Source of the DNA: Acinetobacter sp. ANC 4173
GTDB lineage: Bacteria > Pseudomonadota > Gammaproteobacteria > Pseudomonadales > Moraxellaceae
Assembly (NCBI RefSeq): GCF_004331255.1
Contig: NZ_SJOF01000001.1
Coordinates: 310,001 to 374,000, forward strand
Reading direction: 5' to 3'
DNA: 64,000 nucleotides
The position numbers and the translations under genes are program-made. Positions 56,709-64,000 of this stretch are shown here, in pieces (the stretch's first letter is position 1; each line of letters begins with the position of its first letter). The notes beneath the pieces were generated by a model. That model ran no database searches and was not told where the DNA came from. It saw only the letters and a list, made by a program, of their open reading frames with translations.

Positions 56709-57493
56709 GTCTTTCCTTTTTCTTTTTTAGGATGCCGATAAAACGGAATTTTCTTTTTCCATAAGCGCAACGCCTGTAGATAAATTCCGCTCACCATCCT
56801 AAAGGGCTCAAGAACTTTTAATACAGCATATCGATGTTGCTGTGAAGGAAGTGTGATGGCTTGCAGCTTAAATTTCATGGTGGCATCAAATTGCAATATT
56901 TCTTGTTCAAACAGTTGCATATGAATCACATTTTGCTGTTCTGAAAAGCTAAAACGCCAACGGTAATCCAGTGACATCGGCATGAATGGCGACACATGAA
57001 AGGCCTTTTTAAAGTCAAACTGGTGGCTCTGGTAAGGCGCATGTTCAGTGGCAGTGTGCCGACAATCGTGAATGTACACCTGACGTTCATTCCACGGCGT
57101 ATTGGTGATTTCACTCAGCACAAAAATCAGATGATCGCTCGCATCAAAGATCAGGTAAAACACCACAGAATTAAAACGAAAACCCAGTGTGCGCGGCAAA
57201 GCCAGTACACGGATGGATGCGGCATGCGGTAACGGATAGTTTTCATGCTTGATCAGCAAATGGGTAACCTTCTGCCGAATCGAGCCACATTCCATGTTCA
57301 GAAAATCACGCTCATCCAAGGTCAGGAAATTCCAGCGGCTAGAGGACCAAAACCAAGAATTTTGGGTAAAAGTTGCCAGTTGATCCGGATCAAACCATAA
57401 ATAGCTCAGCTCCGTCTCAAAAGCATGCGATTGCGGCACATAGCGACGATGGCGAATTTCGGCAGAGGCAATCGCCAGTGGATACATTTGCAT
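56705..57493 (-). CDS. DUF1365 family protein
   Basis: The 262-residue protein starts PLAIASAEIRHRRYVPQSHAFETELSYLWFD, the DUF1365 opening. It contains RVLALPRTLGFRFNSVVFYLIFD and the conserved KAFHVSPFMPMSLDYRWRFS block. DUF1365 proteins have unknown activity but are almost always encoded with the FAD-dependent amine-oxidase-like protein and cfa, as here. It overlaps cfa by four bases and follows the FAD gene by 9 bases, so the three products are probably made together and act in one lipid-modifying pathway. Confidence 0.9.
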   Translation of the reverse strand: MQMYPLAIASAEIRHRRYVPQSHAFETELSYLWFDPDQLATFTQNSWFWSSSRWNFLTLDERDFLNMECGSIRQKVTHLLIKHENYPLPHAASIRVLALPRTLGFRFNSVVFYLIFDASDHLIFVLSEITNTPWNERQVYIHDCRHTATEHAPYQSHQFDFKKAFHVSPFMPMSLDYRWRFSFSEQQNVIHMQLFEQEILQFDATMKFKLQAITLPSQQHRYAVLKVLEPFRMVSGIYLQALRLWKKKIPFYRHPKKEKGKT

Positions 57494-57502
57494 TATGTGC
57501 TC

Positions 57503-58786
57503 CTAAGCCGCCTGCTCAGTCTGTTGCAGCAACTGATTTACAACCCATGAAGCACTACGCGCCCCATCTTCATGAAAGCCCCAGCCCCAGTAGGCACCAC
57601 AATATGACGTCCGGTTCTGACCATTGACTTCAGCCCAACGTTGTTGCGCCTCAATCGCGGCAGCATCAAATACTGGATGACGGTAATATCGTTCTACCCA
57701 TATTTTTTTCGGATCGAGGTTAAAGTTAGGATTGAGTGTGGCAAAGATTTGGGTTTTACAGTTCAGATTTTGCAACTGGTTCATCCAGTAACTGAAACCA
57801 TAGTGCATACCGCTGTGCTGGAATGGCGTTAATTCGGATGCTCGACTGGGGGTCACATGCACATGCCAGCTGGCCCACTGGCGTCTGGATTTGGGCATGA
57901 TATGAGTATCGGAATGCACCACCATACGGTTATCTTGATAACGAAACTTGCCAAGTACTTCAAGCTCTTGTGCGGACGGGTCTTTGAGTAAATTCAAGCT
58001 GTCATCAGCATGGCTGGCAAAGATTACCCAGTCAAAACGTTCACTGCCCTGTGCCGTTTCAATCACTACATCATTGGCACTACGGGATACATGGAGAACA
58101 CCCGTTTTGCGGAAAGTCATATTCGATTGGGCCTGAATGGCACGTACGTAACGAGCTGATCCCCCCTTGACTGTAAGCCACGACGGTCGTTCTTTCAGCT
58201 GCAACATACGATGGTGCTGAAAAAAGCTCACCACAAATTTATACGGAATCTGTCCAGCTTGCTCGACTGGACAGGACCACAGTGCCCCGCACATCGGATA
58301 GAGATGTTCCTGACGGAAAGCTTCCGAGTAGCCATGCTGATTCAGATACTCATCAATACTGAGCTGTGCATCAACCTGTTCGACATCCAAATCTTTATTC
58401 GCAGCATAAAAACGGAATAGATCCGATAACATCGCGCGAAAATCAGCGTTAAAAAAGTTTTGCGGTCGGAACAACAGCGAGAATTTTTTTGAAGGATTGT
58501 ACTGCAAGCCAGTGACCTGATTATTCACCGAAAAGCCCATGTCACTGCTTTGCGCTTGAATCCCGAGTTCTTTCAGCATTCCGCAGAACAGTGGATAGTT
58601 ATGTTGATTAAATACAATAAAGCCACTGTCCACCGCGACCTGTTCGCCCTCTATATTCAACTGATGGGTATCGGTATGACCGCCAAAGTAATTATTCTTT
58701 TCAAAGACGGTCACTTCATGCACTTTACTTAATTTCCAAGCCGCATACAGACCGGAAATACCTGAACCAATAATTGCGATTTTCAT
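57503..58786 (-). CDS. FAD-dependent amine-oxidase-like lipid oxidoreductase
   Basis: The 427-residue flavoprotein starts with a Rossmann motif (IAIIGSGISGLYAAWKLSKVH, GxGxxG at about 7-12), an acidic strand end (VFEKNNYFGGHTDTH) and VDSGFIVFN. The C-terminal NRTSYCGAYWGWGFHEDGARSA contacts FAD. It belongs to the amine oxidase/desaturase-like superfamily linked with DUF1365 and cfa. It probably acts on an acyl chain of membrane phospholipid. Its ATG overlaps the desaturase stop by four bases, indicating coupled translation. Confidence 0.88.
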   Translation of the reverse strand: MKIAIIGSGISGLYAAWKLSKVHEVTVFEKNNYFGGHTDTHQLNIEGEQVAVDSGFIVFNQHNYPLFCGMLKELGIQAQSSDMGFSVNNQVTGLQYNPSKKFSLLFRPQNFFNADFRAMLSDLFRFYAANKDLDVEQVDAQLSIDEYLNQHGYSEAFRQEHLYPMCGALWSCPVEQAGQIPYKFVVSFFQHHRMLQLKERPSWLTVKGGSARYVRAIQAQSNMTFRKTGVLHVSRSANDVVIETAQGSERFDWVIFASHADDSLNLLKDPSAQELEVLGKFRYQDNRMVVHSDTHIMPKSRRQWASWHVHVTPSRASELTPFQHSGMHYGFSYWMNQLQNLNCKTQIFATLNPNFNLDPKKIWVERYYRHPVFDAAAIEAQQRWAEVNGQNRTSYCGAYWGWGFHEDGARSASWVVNQLLQQTEQAA

Positions 58787-59769
58787 GGTGATTCCTTCGA
58801 TTGAATCGTGTGAGCGCCCGTCGTGGTGAGTTTTTTCTGTTTTCTCAGTTGAGCAATTTTACTGACGTCATAGACTCGTGCTGGAATGGGCTTGAGGCCC
58901 CAGACGATCCCAAGCCAAGACATGATTTTTAGGAGGTAATAGGTCACATCAATCTGCCACCAGTAAAAGCCCTGTCGGGTACTGCCTGCATAATAATGGT
59001 GATTGTTGTGCCAGCCTTCACCCAAGGTAATGATGGACAAGAATAAATTGTTACGGCTTTGATCATCAGTGTCAAAATCACGGCTGCCGTAATGATGCGC
59101 CAGTGAATTGATACACAAGGTCGCATGGATCAGTAGCACGGTAGAGACCACAAATCCCCAGACCAGTAATTGCAAGCCGGAAGTTCCCAGTTGTGGCCAA
59201 GCTATTGCCAGCCATTCTCCTAGCACGTAAATCCCACCCGCGGTCAGCAGCACCACAATTAGACTAAACCGGTCGAGCCAGATTAATTCTGGATATTTCA
59301 GCCAGTCCTTGATGACTTCTCTACGTGTGGCAAAGTTATATTCATTCAGAAACCAACCCACATGGCTATACCAAAAACCGTGGGTAGATGAATGTGGGTC
59401 TTGTGAAGAATCTGTATAGCGGTGGTGATAACGATGATGGGCTGCCCACCACAAGGGGCCACGCTGTGCACTCATAGTACCCAGTAATACAAATAGGAAC
59501 TGCACTGGGCGCGAGGTCTGAAAAGTTTTATGCGACAGATAGCGATGAAAAAAAGCGGTGATGGAAAACATCCGAATCAGGTAGAACATCAGCATAAAGC
59601 CAAGCGCAAACCATGATACACCTACCCAGAACACGGCCAGACAAGCCAGATGCAATAGAATAAACGGCAAAATCCTCAACCACTGAATCTTGCTATTTTC
59701 AGCATTCAATATTTCAGGCTGTGCAGTTGTAGACCAGCTATCTATCCATCGTATCAGACTTTTCAACAT
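58783..59769 (-). CDS. Membrane acyl-CoA desaturase, first gene of the lipid operon
   Basis: The 328-residue membrane di-iron enzyme has the three histidine boxes of delta-9-type desaturases: FFHRYLSHKTF (about 73-83), HHRYHHRYTDSSQDPHS (about 111-127) and EGWHNNHHYY (about 249-258). It introduces double bonds into saturated acyl chains and so supplies substrate for the Cfa-type enzymes downstream. It heads an operon of seven tightly packed minus-strand genes. Its promoter carries the TTCACA direct repeat shared with three other units nearby. Confidence 0.92.
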   Translation of the reverse strand: MLKSLIRWIDSWSTTAQPEILNAENSKIQWLRILPFILLHLACLAVFWVGVSWFALGFMLMFYLIRMFSITAFFHRYLSHKTFQTSRPVQFLFVLLGTMSAQRGPLWWAAHHRYHHRYTDSSQDPHSSTHGFWYSHVGWFLNEYNFATRREVIKDWLKYPELIWLDRFSLIVVLLTAGGIYVLGEWLAIAWPQLGTSGLQLLVWGFVVSTVLLIHATLCINSLAHHYGSRDFDTDDQSRNNLFLSIITLGEGWHNNHHYYAGSTRQGFYWWQIDVTYYLLKIMSWLGIVWGLKPIPARVYDVSKIAQLRKQKKLTTTGAHTIQSKESP

Positions 59770-59813
59770 GGACTTATCCTAATTTTAAGCGACTGTCTTT
59801 ATTCTATTTGATG

Positions 59814-59846
59814 AGTCTAATCAGTTAGATCTGAATTTTATGTGAA
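59814..59846 (-). promoter_or_regulatory. TTCACA box 2, promoter of the desaturase-kinase operon
   Basis: On the minus strand: TTCACA (59846-59841), five bases, TTCAGA (59835-59830), ten bases, then -10-like TAGACT (59819-59814). The order and spacing are identical to boxes 1 and 4. The start codon is 45 bases further on. Confidence 0.58.
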
Positions 59847-59852
59847 GTAAAG

Positions 59853-59890
59853 AAAAAAAGCCGAACTGTAGAGAGATTTATCAGTTCGGC
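59853..59890 (-). terminator. Lipocalin gene terminator
   Basis: A perfect 9-base stem (GCCGAACTG 59860-59868, CAGTTCGGC 59882-59890) is followed on the minus strand by seven T residues (59859-59853), 15 bases after the lipocalin stop. It insulates the lipocalin gene from the desaturase promoter. Confidence 0.85.
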
Positions 59891-59904
59891 AAAGGGCTAT
59901 CTGG

Positions 59905-60453
59905 TTAATGCGGCAATTTGATTAGTTTTGTAACGTCGTAACCATAGTGTTTCGCTGTATCTAAATAGGACTGATAAGTCGCTTCATCCAATTGTGGTTC
60001 ACGCGATAAAATCCACAGATATTTGTTACTCGGTCCTCCAACCAGTGCCACTTTATATTCTGGGTCTACTCGTAATACCCAGTAATCACCTTTGGTCAAC
60101 GGTATCCATCTTAAACCTGTAGGCAAAAAGCTGACCTTGAGTTTGCTGTTGCCCTGATTTTGCGAATAGGCCACCCCTTCAGAGCTAATCATCTCGCCAT
60201 TGGCAATTCGGCAGCTATTCAATACCCCGATCGTTTGATCGGCATTGACGCTATATTGTGCCGTGATATTCGATACGCATTTACGCTGAAAATACATCGG
60301 TAAATGGGCAATTTCATACCATTTACCTTCATACTGCTGAATATCCACCTGATTTACCGGCTGAGGCCTCACCGTTTCTGCTCGGGTGGTCATACTTAAG
60401 CTAATGGCGACCAGCGCTGTAGCGGCAAAAAGTGACTTGAATAGCATTTTCAT
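59905..60453 (-). CDS. blc: Bacterial lipocalin (Blc-like)
   Basis: I use the ATG at 60451-60453, with AAGG about 9 bases upstream; a longer frame would precede the signal peptide by 13 residues. The 182-residue protein has a signal sequence (LFKSLFAATALVAISLSM) and the lipocalin signature YEGKWYEIAHLPMYFQRKCV (about 40-59). The later conserved parts are GDYWVLRVDPEYKVALVGGP and YLWILSREPQLDE. There is no clear lipobox Cys, so it may be periplasmic rather than lipid-anchored as E. coli Blc is. Lipocalins of this type bind fatty acids and lysophospholipids. It has its own TTCACA-box promoter. Confidence 0.92.
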   Translation of the reverse strand: MKMLFKSLFAATALVAISLSMTTRAETVRPQPVNQVDIQQYEGKWYEIAHLPMYFQRKCVSNITAQYSVNADQTIGVLNSCRIANGEMISSEGVAYSQNQGNSKLKVSFLPTGLRWIPLTKGDYWVLRVDPEYKVALVGGPSNKYLWILSREPQLDEATYQSYLDTAKHYGYDVTKLIKLPH

Positions 60454-60480
60454 TTTTAAGCCTTGTTTGATTGCAAGATT

Positions 60481-60514
60481 AAGATAACCCAAGTCGATGT
60501 GAACAAAGTGTGAA
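60481..60514 (-). promoter_or_regulatory. TTCACA box 3, promoter of the lipocalin gene
   Basis: On the minus strand: TTCACA (60514-60509), five bases, TTCACA (60503-60498), then a -10-like TTATCT after ten bases (60487-60482) or TATCTT after eleven (60486-60481). This is the most perfect copy of the repeat. The segment ATCTTCACA before the first half is shared with box 1. The start codon is 27 bases on. Confidence 0.62.
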
Positions 60515-60739
60515 GATTAAATACAGGATGAATGTAGACGAAACTTTAATCTTACAGCCTGAGAAAATGGGTAAAATCATGTTTTCTTGAATCCCCTTTT
60601 AAAGCGGTAAATTGGTTTTTTCTGTTTCAATGTATCAGTGCTGTCGATGGCCTTGTTAAAAAAAAGTCAACCAGATCAACAGATTCCTTCCCGATTTAGA
60701 TGCCTCTTATAAGATAATTAAATATACATATAAAAAAAC

Positions 60740-60933
60740 TTGATTAAATTTATTTTTAAGGTATAGTGAGCGTAACTAGAAAAAATCTTGTTTCATTCAA
60801 TCTCTGTTAAGTATCGTCGTTTTATTCATAATCCTTCGTTTTTTTAGATTTTAAGTCTCATTCATTATTATTTTCCAAGTTATAAGCAGTCAATAAAATG
60901 GCTAAAATTATTAAAAAATCAGTAGGATTTATT
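60740..60933 (+). promoter_or_regulatory. Promoter and long leader of the cold-shock gene
   Basis: TTGATT (60740-60745) and TATAGT (60762-60767) are separated by 16 bases, giving a likely start near 60774 and a leader of about 160 bases. Long structured leaders are typical of cold-shock csp messages, where they act as RNA thermosensors. Nothing else is seen between 60515 and this promoter. Confidence 0.6.
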
Positions 60934-61149
60934 ATGTCAAACTCAAATGTTGTTAAAGGTACGGTTAAGTGGTTCAATGAAACTAAAGGTTTTGGTTTTA
61001 TTCAACAAGAATCTGGCCCAGACGTTTTTGCTCACTTCAGTGAAATTGCCAGTTCAGGTTTTAAAACCTTATTTGAAGGTCAACAAGTTGAATTCAGCAT
61101 CGCTCAAGGTCAAAAAGGCCCAAATGCAATTAATATTACTGCGATCTAA
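60934..61149 (+). CDS. Cold-shock domain protein (CspA family)
   Basis: I choose the ATG at 60934, with AGGA seven bases upstream, giving 71 residues; an ATG 12 codons earlier has no ribosome binding site. The single cold-shock domain shows [15 protein letters not shown] (RNP1) and [10 protein letters not shown] (RNP2), then [20 protein letters not shown]. It binds single-stranded RNA/DNA and melts RNA structure at low temperature. It has a long leader and ends in a perfect 14-base terminator stem. Confidence 0.95.
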   Translation: MSNSNVVKGTVKWFNETKGFGFIQQESGPDVFAHFSEIASSGFKTLFEGQQVEFSIAQGQKGPNAINITAI

Positions 61150-61160
61150 GTAATTAGATG

Positions 61161-61194
61161 AATTAAAAAAGTACGACGCTGTACTTTTTTAATT
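61161..61194 (+). terminator. Terminator of the cold-shock gene
   Basis: A perfect 14-base stem (61161-61174 AATTAAAAAAGTAC with 61181-61194) has a 6-base loop; the right arm supplies the T run. Confidence 0.88.
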
Positions 61195-61245
61195 CAAAAG
61201 TTGTTAATCATATTCTTCGAAAAAATCATAAAAACAGGATACACA

Positions 61246-61473
61246 TTGTTAAAAATTAATGAATTAGTGGCAAAATCTACAAATGGTACTGAAATTATTG
61301 TCTCGTTAATCCCCTTAAATAAAATGCAAAATACACGTGAAGGGTTTAAAGCGATTGAAGTTGGTAAAAAAGTGCGTCTAGAATCTGGCGTTGAAGTCGA
61401 TTTAAATTTAGATGGTCGTACATTTTATATCTCCATGAATCAATTATTTAAGTTAAATCATAAAGTGATTTAA
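61246..61473 (+). CDS. Small conserved-looking protein after the cold-shock gene
   Basis: A TTG at 61246 has AGGA six bases upstream and gives 75 residues; an earlier in-frame TTG at 61201 overlaps the terminator region. The protein (KINELVAKSTNGTEIIVSLI, then RLESGVEVDLNLDGRTFYIS) looks like a small beta-rich fold with alternating hydrophobic residues. No known domain is recognised. It lies within 100 bases of the csp terminator and may be read through at low temperature, which is inference. Confidence 0.6.
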   Translation: MLKINELVAKSTNGTEIIVSLIPLNKMQNTREGFKAIEVGKKVRLESGVEVDLNLDGRTFYISMNQLFKLNHKVI

Positions 61474-61542
61474 ATAAAAACTTCTGAATGATGAAGCCAT
61501 GTAATCGTTTCTCTTTCGTGCTGTGATTCAAGGTATATCTAA

Positions 61543-61740
61543 ATGCTTAAAAAAAATCTAAATATAAAAGATCAATTCGGTATCAAATATTCTATTCAGG
61601 CTACGGTTGATCACCATTTTGACGCTAGCCAGTCTTGCTCCCATGTCAAATATATAACCGTGGATGGTGAAGATATTCGACCTAGCTTTGATATGTTTTT
61701 CCAAAGTACTTCAAGTGGAAAAATTTTCAAGATTATCTAA
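61543..61740 (+). CDS. Small hypothetical protein
   Basis: The 65-residue frame (KKNLNIKDQFGIKYSIQATV, then CSHVKYITVDGEDIRPSFDM and SSGKIFKII) reads like a compact beta-rich protein. It follows the 75-residue gene on the same strand and has a similar length and polar/hydrophobic alternation. Family and function are unknown. The ribosome binding site is weak. Between it and nudC (61741-62002) nothing is seen. Confidence 0.5.
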   Translation: MLKKNLNIKDQFGIKYSIQATVDHHFDASQSCSHVKYITVDGEDIRPSFDMFFQSTSSGKIFKII

Positions 61741-62002
61741 AATATTCCCAATCTATTCAGAACGACATCTGTTTATAGCGGTCTGTAAAATACAGCGCAT
61801 TCGCATGATCGAGCCGATGACACCGCACTAAAAACCATGCAGTACCATCATTGCCAAGCTCTTTATTTCAGTATATAGGGTGAAAACGGGCAAAGTCCGT
61901 GGCAAGTGCTGAGAGCGTTCCTTTTCTAGATGACCTCGATTTCCGTTCTTATTTCAGCCAGAAATTATCATCTAAACATTCAAACCCTGCTCTTTTAAAA
62001 TT

Positions 62003-62776
62003 TCAAAGCCACGCTTGGGTATCATCTGCCACAGGTGTTCCATGCATCACATGCTGAATCATGGCATAGGCGATACTGCCCTTGAACGGAATTTCGGGCA
62101 ATTGATCAAACTTGAAAAATTGTGCATCACTGAGTTCATTTTCCTGAATCTGAATATCCCCTGCGTGATATTCCGCCTTGAAGGCCATCATCAGATTGCT
62201 GGGAAACGGCCACGGCTGACTGGCCAGATATTGAATATTTTTAATCTGAAGCCCGACCTCTTCTAGCGTCTCACGGCGTACAGCGTCTTCCAAGGTTTCC
62301 CCGACTTCGACAAATCCAGCAATCAAACTGTACATCTGGGTTTGGTTACGGGCATTTTTCGCCAGCAGAATTTCATCTGTACCTCGGGTAATGATGGTAA
62401 TCACACAAGGATTCACCCGCGGATATTGGTTATAACCACAAGATGGACAGACCATAGCATACTGACTGACGTGCTGCTGGGTGGCATGACCACATTTACT
62501 GCAAAAGCGATGATTACGGCGCCATTCCAGTAACTGTACCGCACGGCTGGCTTGTTCAAACTGCGGCCTGCTCCAAACTTGTACCAGTTGTCTGATCGGA
62601 ACCAACTGATAACCTTCTGGCACAGGCTCATCCTCTTTCAAATCCCGTGCAATGATCTCACCATTTTCCGATAGGTTCAGATCATGTTGAAGTCTTGCTA
62701 CCTGCGGCAACTGGAAATGATCATCTACAAGTAATTGTTGCTGTTTAAAAATATACGCTGTTGAATGCATGCTCAT
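62003..62776 (-). CDS. nudC: NAD(H) pyrophosphatase / NAD-RNA decapping enzyme
   Basis: The 257-residue Nudix hydrolase cleaves NADH and removes NAD caps from RNA 5' ends. It has an N-terminal domain and then a zinc ribbon with C92, C95, C110 and C113 (FCSKCGH and CPSCGYNQYPRVNP). The Nudix box is GFVEVGETLEDAVRRETLEEVG (about 154-175), and the NudC signature SQPWPFPSNLM follows. Length equals that of E. coli NudC. A hairpin followed by eight T residues lies just upstream on the same strand, an unusual position (see 62793-62823). Confidence 0.95.
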   Translation of the reverse strand: MSMHSTAYIFKQQQLLVDDHFQLPQVARLQHDLNLSENGEIIARDLKEDEPVPEGYQLVPIRQLVQVWSRPQFEQASRAVQLLEWRRNHRFCSKCGHATQQHVSQYAMVCPSCGYNQYPRVNPCVITIITRGTDEILLAKNARNQTQMYSLIAGFVEVGETLEDAVRRETLEEVGLQIKNIQYLASQPWPFPSNLMMAFKAEYHAGDIQIQENELSDAQFFKFDQLPEIPFKGSIAYAMIQHVMHGTPVADDTQAWL

Positions 62777-62792
62777 GACAATCCTCTAATTA

Positions 62793-62823
62793 AAAAAAAT
62801 CCCATACAGAGGTGTGTATGGGA
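62793..62823 (-). terminator. Intrinsic terminator pointing into nudC
   Basis: A perfect 9-base stem (TCCCATACA 62800-62808, TGTATGGGA 62815-62823) is followed on the minus strand by eight T residues (62799-62792). It ends only about 15 bases before the nudC start codon. It must therefore end a short transcript from the right or attenuate nudC. Confidence 0.75.
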
Positions 62824-62893
62824 CAAAACCAAGGAAGCATACAAGGAGTAACTTCAATTCAAATACTAGGCGTAAGCTGCCTGAATCGCAACA
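62793..62893 (-). ncRNA. Candidate small RNA or attenuated leader upstream of nudC
   Basis: A -10-like TATAAA lies at 62906-62901 on the minus strand, which would give a transcript of about 100 bases ending at the hairpin-T8 terminator. The stretch between contains two C/U-rich anti-Shine-Dalgarno-like blocks (ACTCCTTG and CTTCCTTGG), as in many base-pairing small RNAs. No -35 element is convincing. It could equally be a nudC leader with attenuation. Confidence 0.3.
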
Positions 62894-63085
62894 ACAATAA
62901 TTTATATCTATTTGATTAAAATCACATAATTTTCACACCGACTATGCATTAAACAATGATTGAATTCGAGTATTGCAGAATGGCTTGAAATTTTTATAGA
63001 TAAATACAGCTTTGCTCAAGTGATGATGATTTCTGTGCAATGGTTGATCCGCATCTGACACAGTCACTTTGGGGTGATCTGTATT

Positions 63086-63118
63086 TTCACAAAAAATTGA
63101 GCTGCCTATATTTACACT
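63086..63118 (+). promoter_or_regulatory. TTCACA box 4, promoter of the photolyase gene
   Basis: TTCACA (63086-63091), five A residues, TTGAGC (63097-63102), ten bases, -10-like TACACT (63113-63118). The second half-site is the weakest of the four, but spacing is identical to boxes 1 and 2. A 15-base palindrome (ACACTA, three bases, TAGTGT; 63114-63128) overlaps the -10 and the likely transcription start and may add a second control. Confidence 0.5.
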
Positions 63119-63148
63119 ATTCTAGTGTTTATAAACTTTGAGATTGGT

Positions 63149-64000
63149 ATGCGTTTCGGTTTAATTCTGGGAGACCAGCTTCATCATCAGCTCGCTACGC
63201 TCAAAGTACTGGATCGCTCTCAGGATGTAATCCTGATGGCCGAAGTGGTTGAGGAAGCCACTTATGTCGCCCATCATCCGCAGAAAATTGCCCTAATTTT
63301 TAGTGCGATGCGTCACTTTGCCAAGGCGCTAAAGGCTGATGGTTGGCGTGTACGTTATCATGCTTTTGAATCTGATAGTCCTATTCGTAGCCTGCTGGAT
63401 TTTGTGCAGTCACAACAACAACTGTTCCCCGTAACAGAACTGGTAATTACTCACTGTGGAGAATACCGCCTACAGCAGCAGATTGAACAGCACTGGAGCC
63501 AGCAGCTACAACTGCCCGTACAGTGCCTGAATGACGACCGTTTTTTCTGTAGTCTGGAGCAGTTCCGCCACTTTGCCAGTCGCCACCAAACACTACGTAT
63601 GGAATATTTTTACCGAGAAATGCGCAAGCAGACTGGTTACTTGATGCAGGGACAGCAGCCCATAGGGCAACAGTGGAACTATGACAGCGCCAATCGCAAG
63701 GCTTGGTCGGGCAGTCCGCCTTTACCCCCGCCACTGCATTTTCAACGGGATCAGATTGATTTAGATGTGCTTGAACTAGTTGAACGGGAGTTTTGTCAGC
63801 ATTCTGGAAGTCTTGCCAATTTTCGTTGGGCCACCACACGCAGTAATGCGCTGCGTGTGCTGGAACATTTTATTGCCCATAGTTTGCCTTATTTTGGTGA
63901 TTATCAGGATGCCATGGCGCAGGGTACAGACACGCTGTTTCACAGCCTGCTCTCACCTTATTTAAACTGTGGCCTGCTGTTGCCCAAAGAAGTCTGTGAT
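63149..64000 (+). CDS. (6-4)-photolyase/CryB-type photolyase-related protein (5' part)
   Basis: The first 284 codons are visible; the frame runs off the window. The protein begins RFGLILGDQLHHQLATLKVL and continues VILMAEVVEEATYVAHHPQKIALIFSAMRHFAKAL, the opening of the photolyase-related family that includes the iron-sulphur bacterial (6-4) photolyase PhrB and CryB. SLANFRWATTRSNALRVLEHFI and YFGDYQDAMAQGTDTLFHSLLSPYLNCGLL are the start of the FAD-binding domain. It repairs UV (6-4) lesions or senses blue light. The ATG is at 63149, with a modest GAGATTGG ribosome binding site. It shares the TTCACA box with the lipid island. Confidence 0.9.
   Translation, partial: MRFGLILGDQLHHQLATLKVLDRSQDVILMAEVVEEATYVAHHPQKIALIFSAMRHFAKALKADGWRVRYHAFESDSPIRSLLDFVQSQQQLFPVTELVITHCGEYRLQQQIEQHWSQQLQLPVQCLNDDRFFCSLEQFRHFASRHQTLRMEYFYREMRKQTGYLMQGQQPIGQQWNYDSANRKAWSGSPPLPPPLHFQRDQIDLDVLELVEREFCQHSGSLANFRWATTRSNALRVLEHFIAHSLPYFGDYQDAMAQGTDTLFHSLLSPYLNCGLLLPKEVCD

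Larger units (their letters stand above)
62777..63085. other. nudC-photolyase spacer
   Basis: No protein gene is seen. It holds the hairpin-T8 element and possible small RNA described separately, plus a further TTCACA-like direct repeat on the plus strand (ATCACA 62921-62926, five bases, TTCACA 62932-62937) without a convincing -10 at the usual distance. Confidence 0.4.

Noticed and set aside
62921..62937. Fifth TTCACA-type direct repeat
   Set aside because: Good repeat, but no -10-like hexamer at the distance seen in the other four, so not counted as a promoter.

Overview
The window looks like chromosomal DNA of an Acinetobacter species. This rests on the A+T-rich composition, the layout paaZ / paaABCDEFGHJK-paaX-paaY, pobA with a divergent IclR-type pobR, secreted proteins with a GQDG-type N-terminus, and an orphan VgrG island. 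I saw no rRNA, tRNA, CRISPR array or complete insertion sequence.

Layout. 1-4676: four related secreted proteins. 4955-13617: housekeeping genes (dcd, apbC/mrp, metG) mixed with small unknowns, one of them HEPN-like. 13665-15659: an A+T-rich gene joining a GHKL ATPase to a Shedu/PD-(D/E)XK-like nuclease, a candidate defence gene. 16738-31804: the phenylacetate regulon, whose paaA promoter and downstream MFS transporter promoter share a GATAC-N27-GTATC palindrome. 32145-35545: an XRE-cupin/GNAT pair, then pobA/pobR. 36624-41253: a type VI secretion VgrG with effector, lipoprotein immunity gene and a second, decayed copy of that pair. 41632-50411: dsdC/dsdA, a cation efflux pump, cytochrome b561, ribA, and trpBA with a divergent LysR gene. 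50525-60453: a membrane-lipid island. 60934-64000: a cold-shock protein, two tiny proteins, nudC and a (6-4)-photolyase-like gene that runs off the window.

The most interesting system is the lipid island. A plus-strand operon (SnoaL-like lipoprotein, chalcone-isomerase-like protein, response regulator) converges on a minus-strand operon (desaturase, FAD oxidoreductase, DUF1365, Cfa, DUF1295, second Cfa-like methyltransferase, sensor kinase). Each half of the two-component system is therefore the last gene of a different operon. Four promoters (both operons, the lipocalin gene and the photolyase gene) carry the same arrangement, a TTCACA-type direct repeat at 11-bp spacing with a -10-like hexamer about 10 bp downstream. 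I infer a self-regulating two-component regulon for membrane-lipid remodelling and photo-oxidative damage. Related gene sets elsewhere are run by an ECF sigma factor/ChrR or by LitR, and neither is visible here.

Limits: all calls come from reading the sequence and translations by eye. No database search, alignment score or structure prediction was run.
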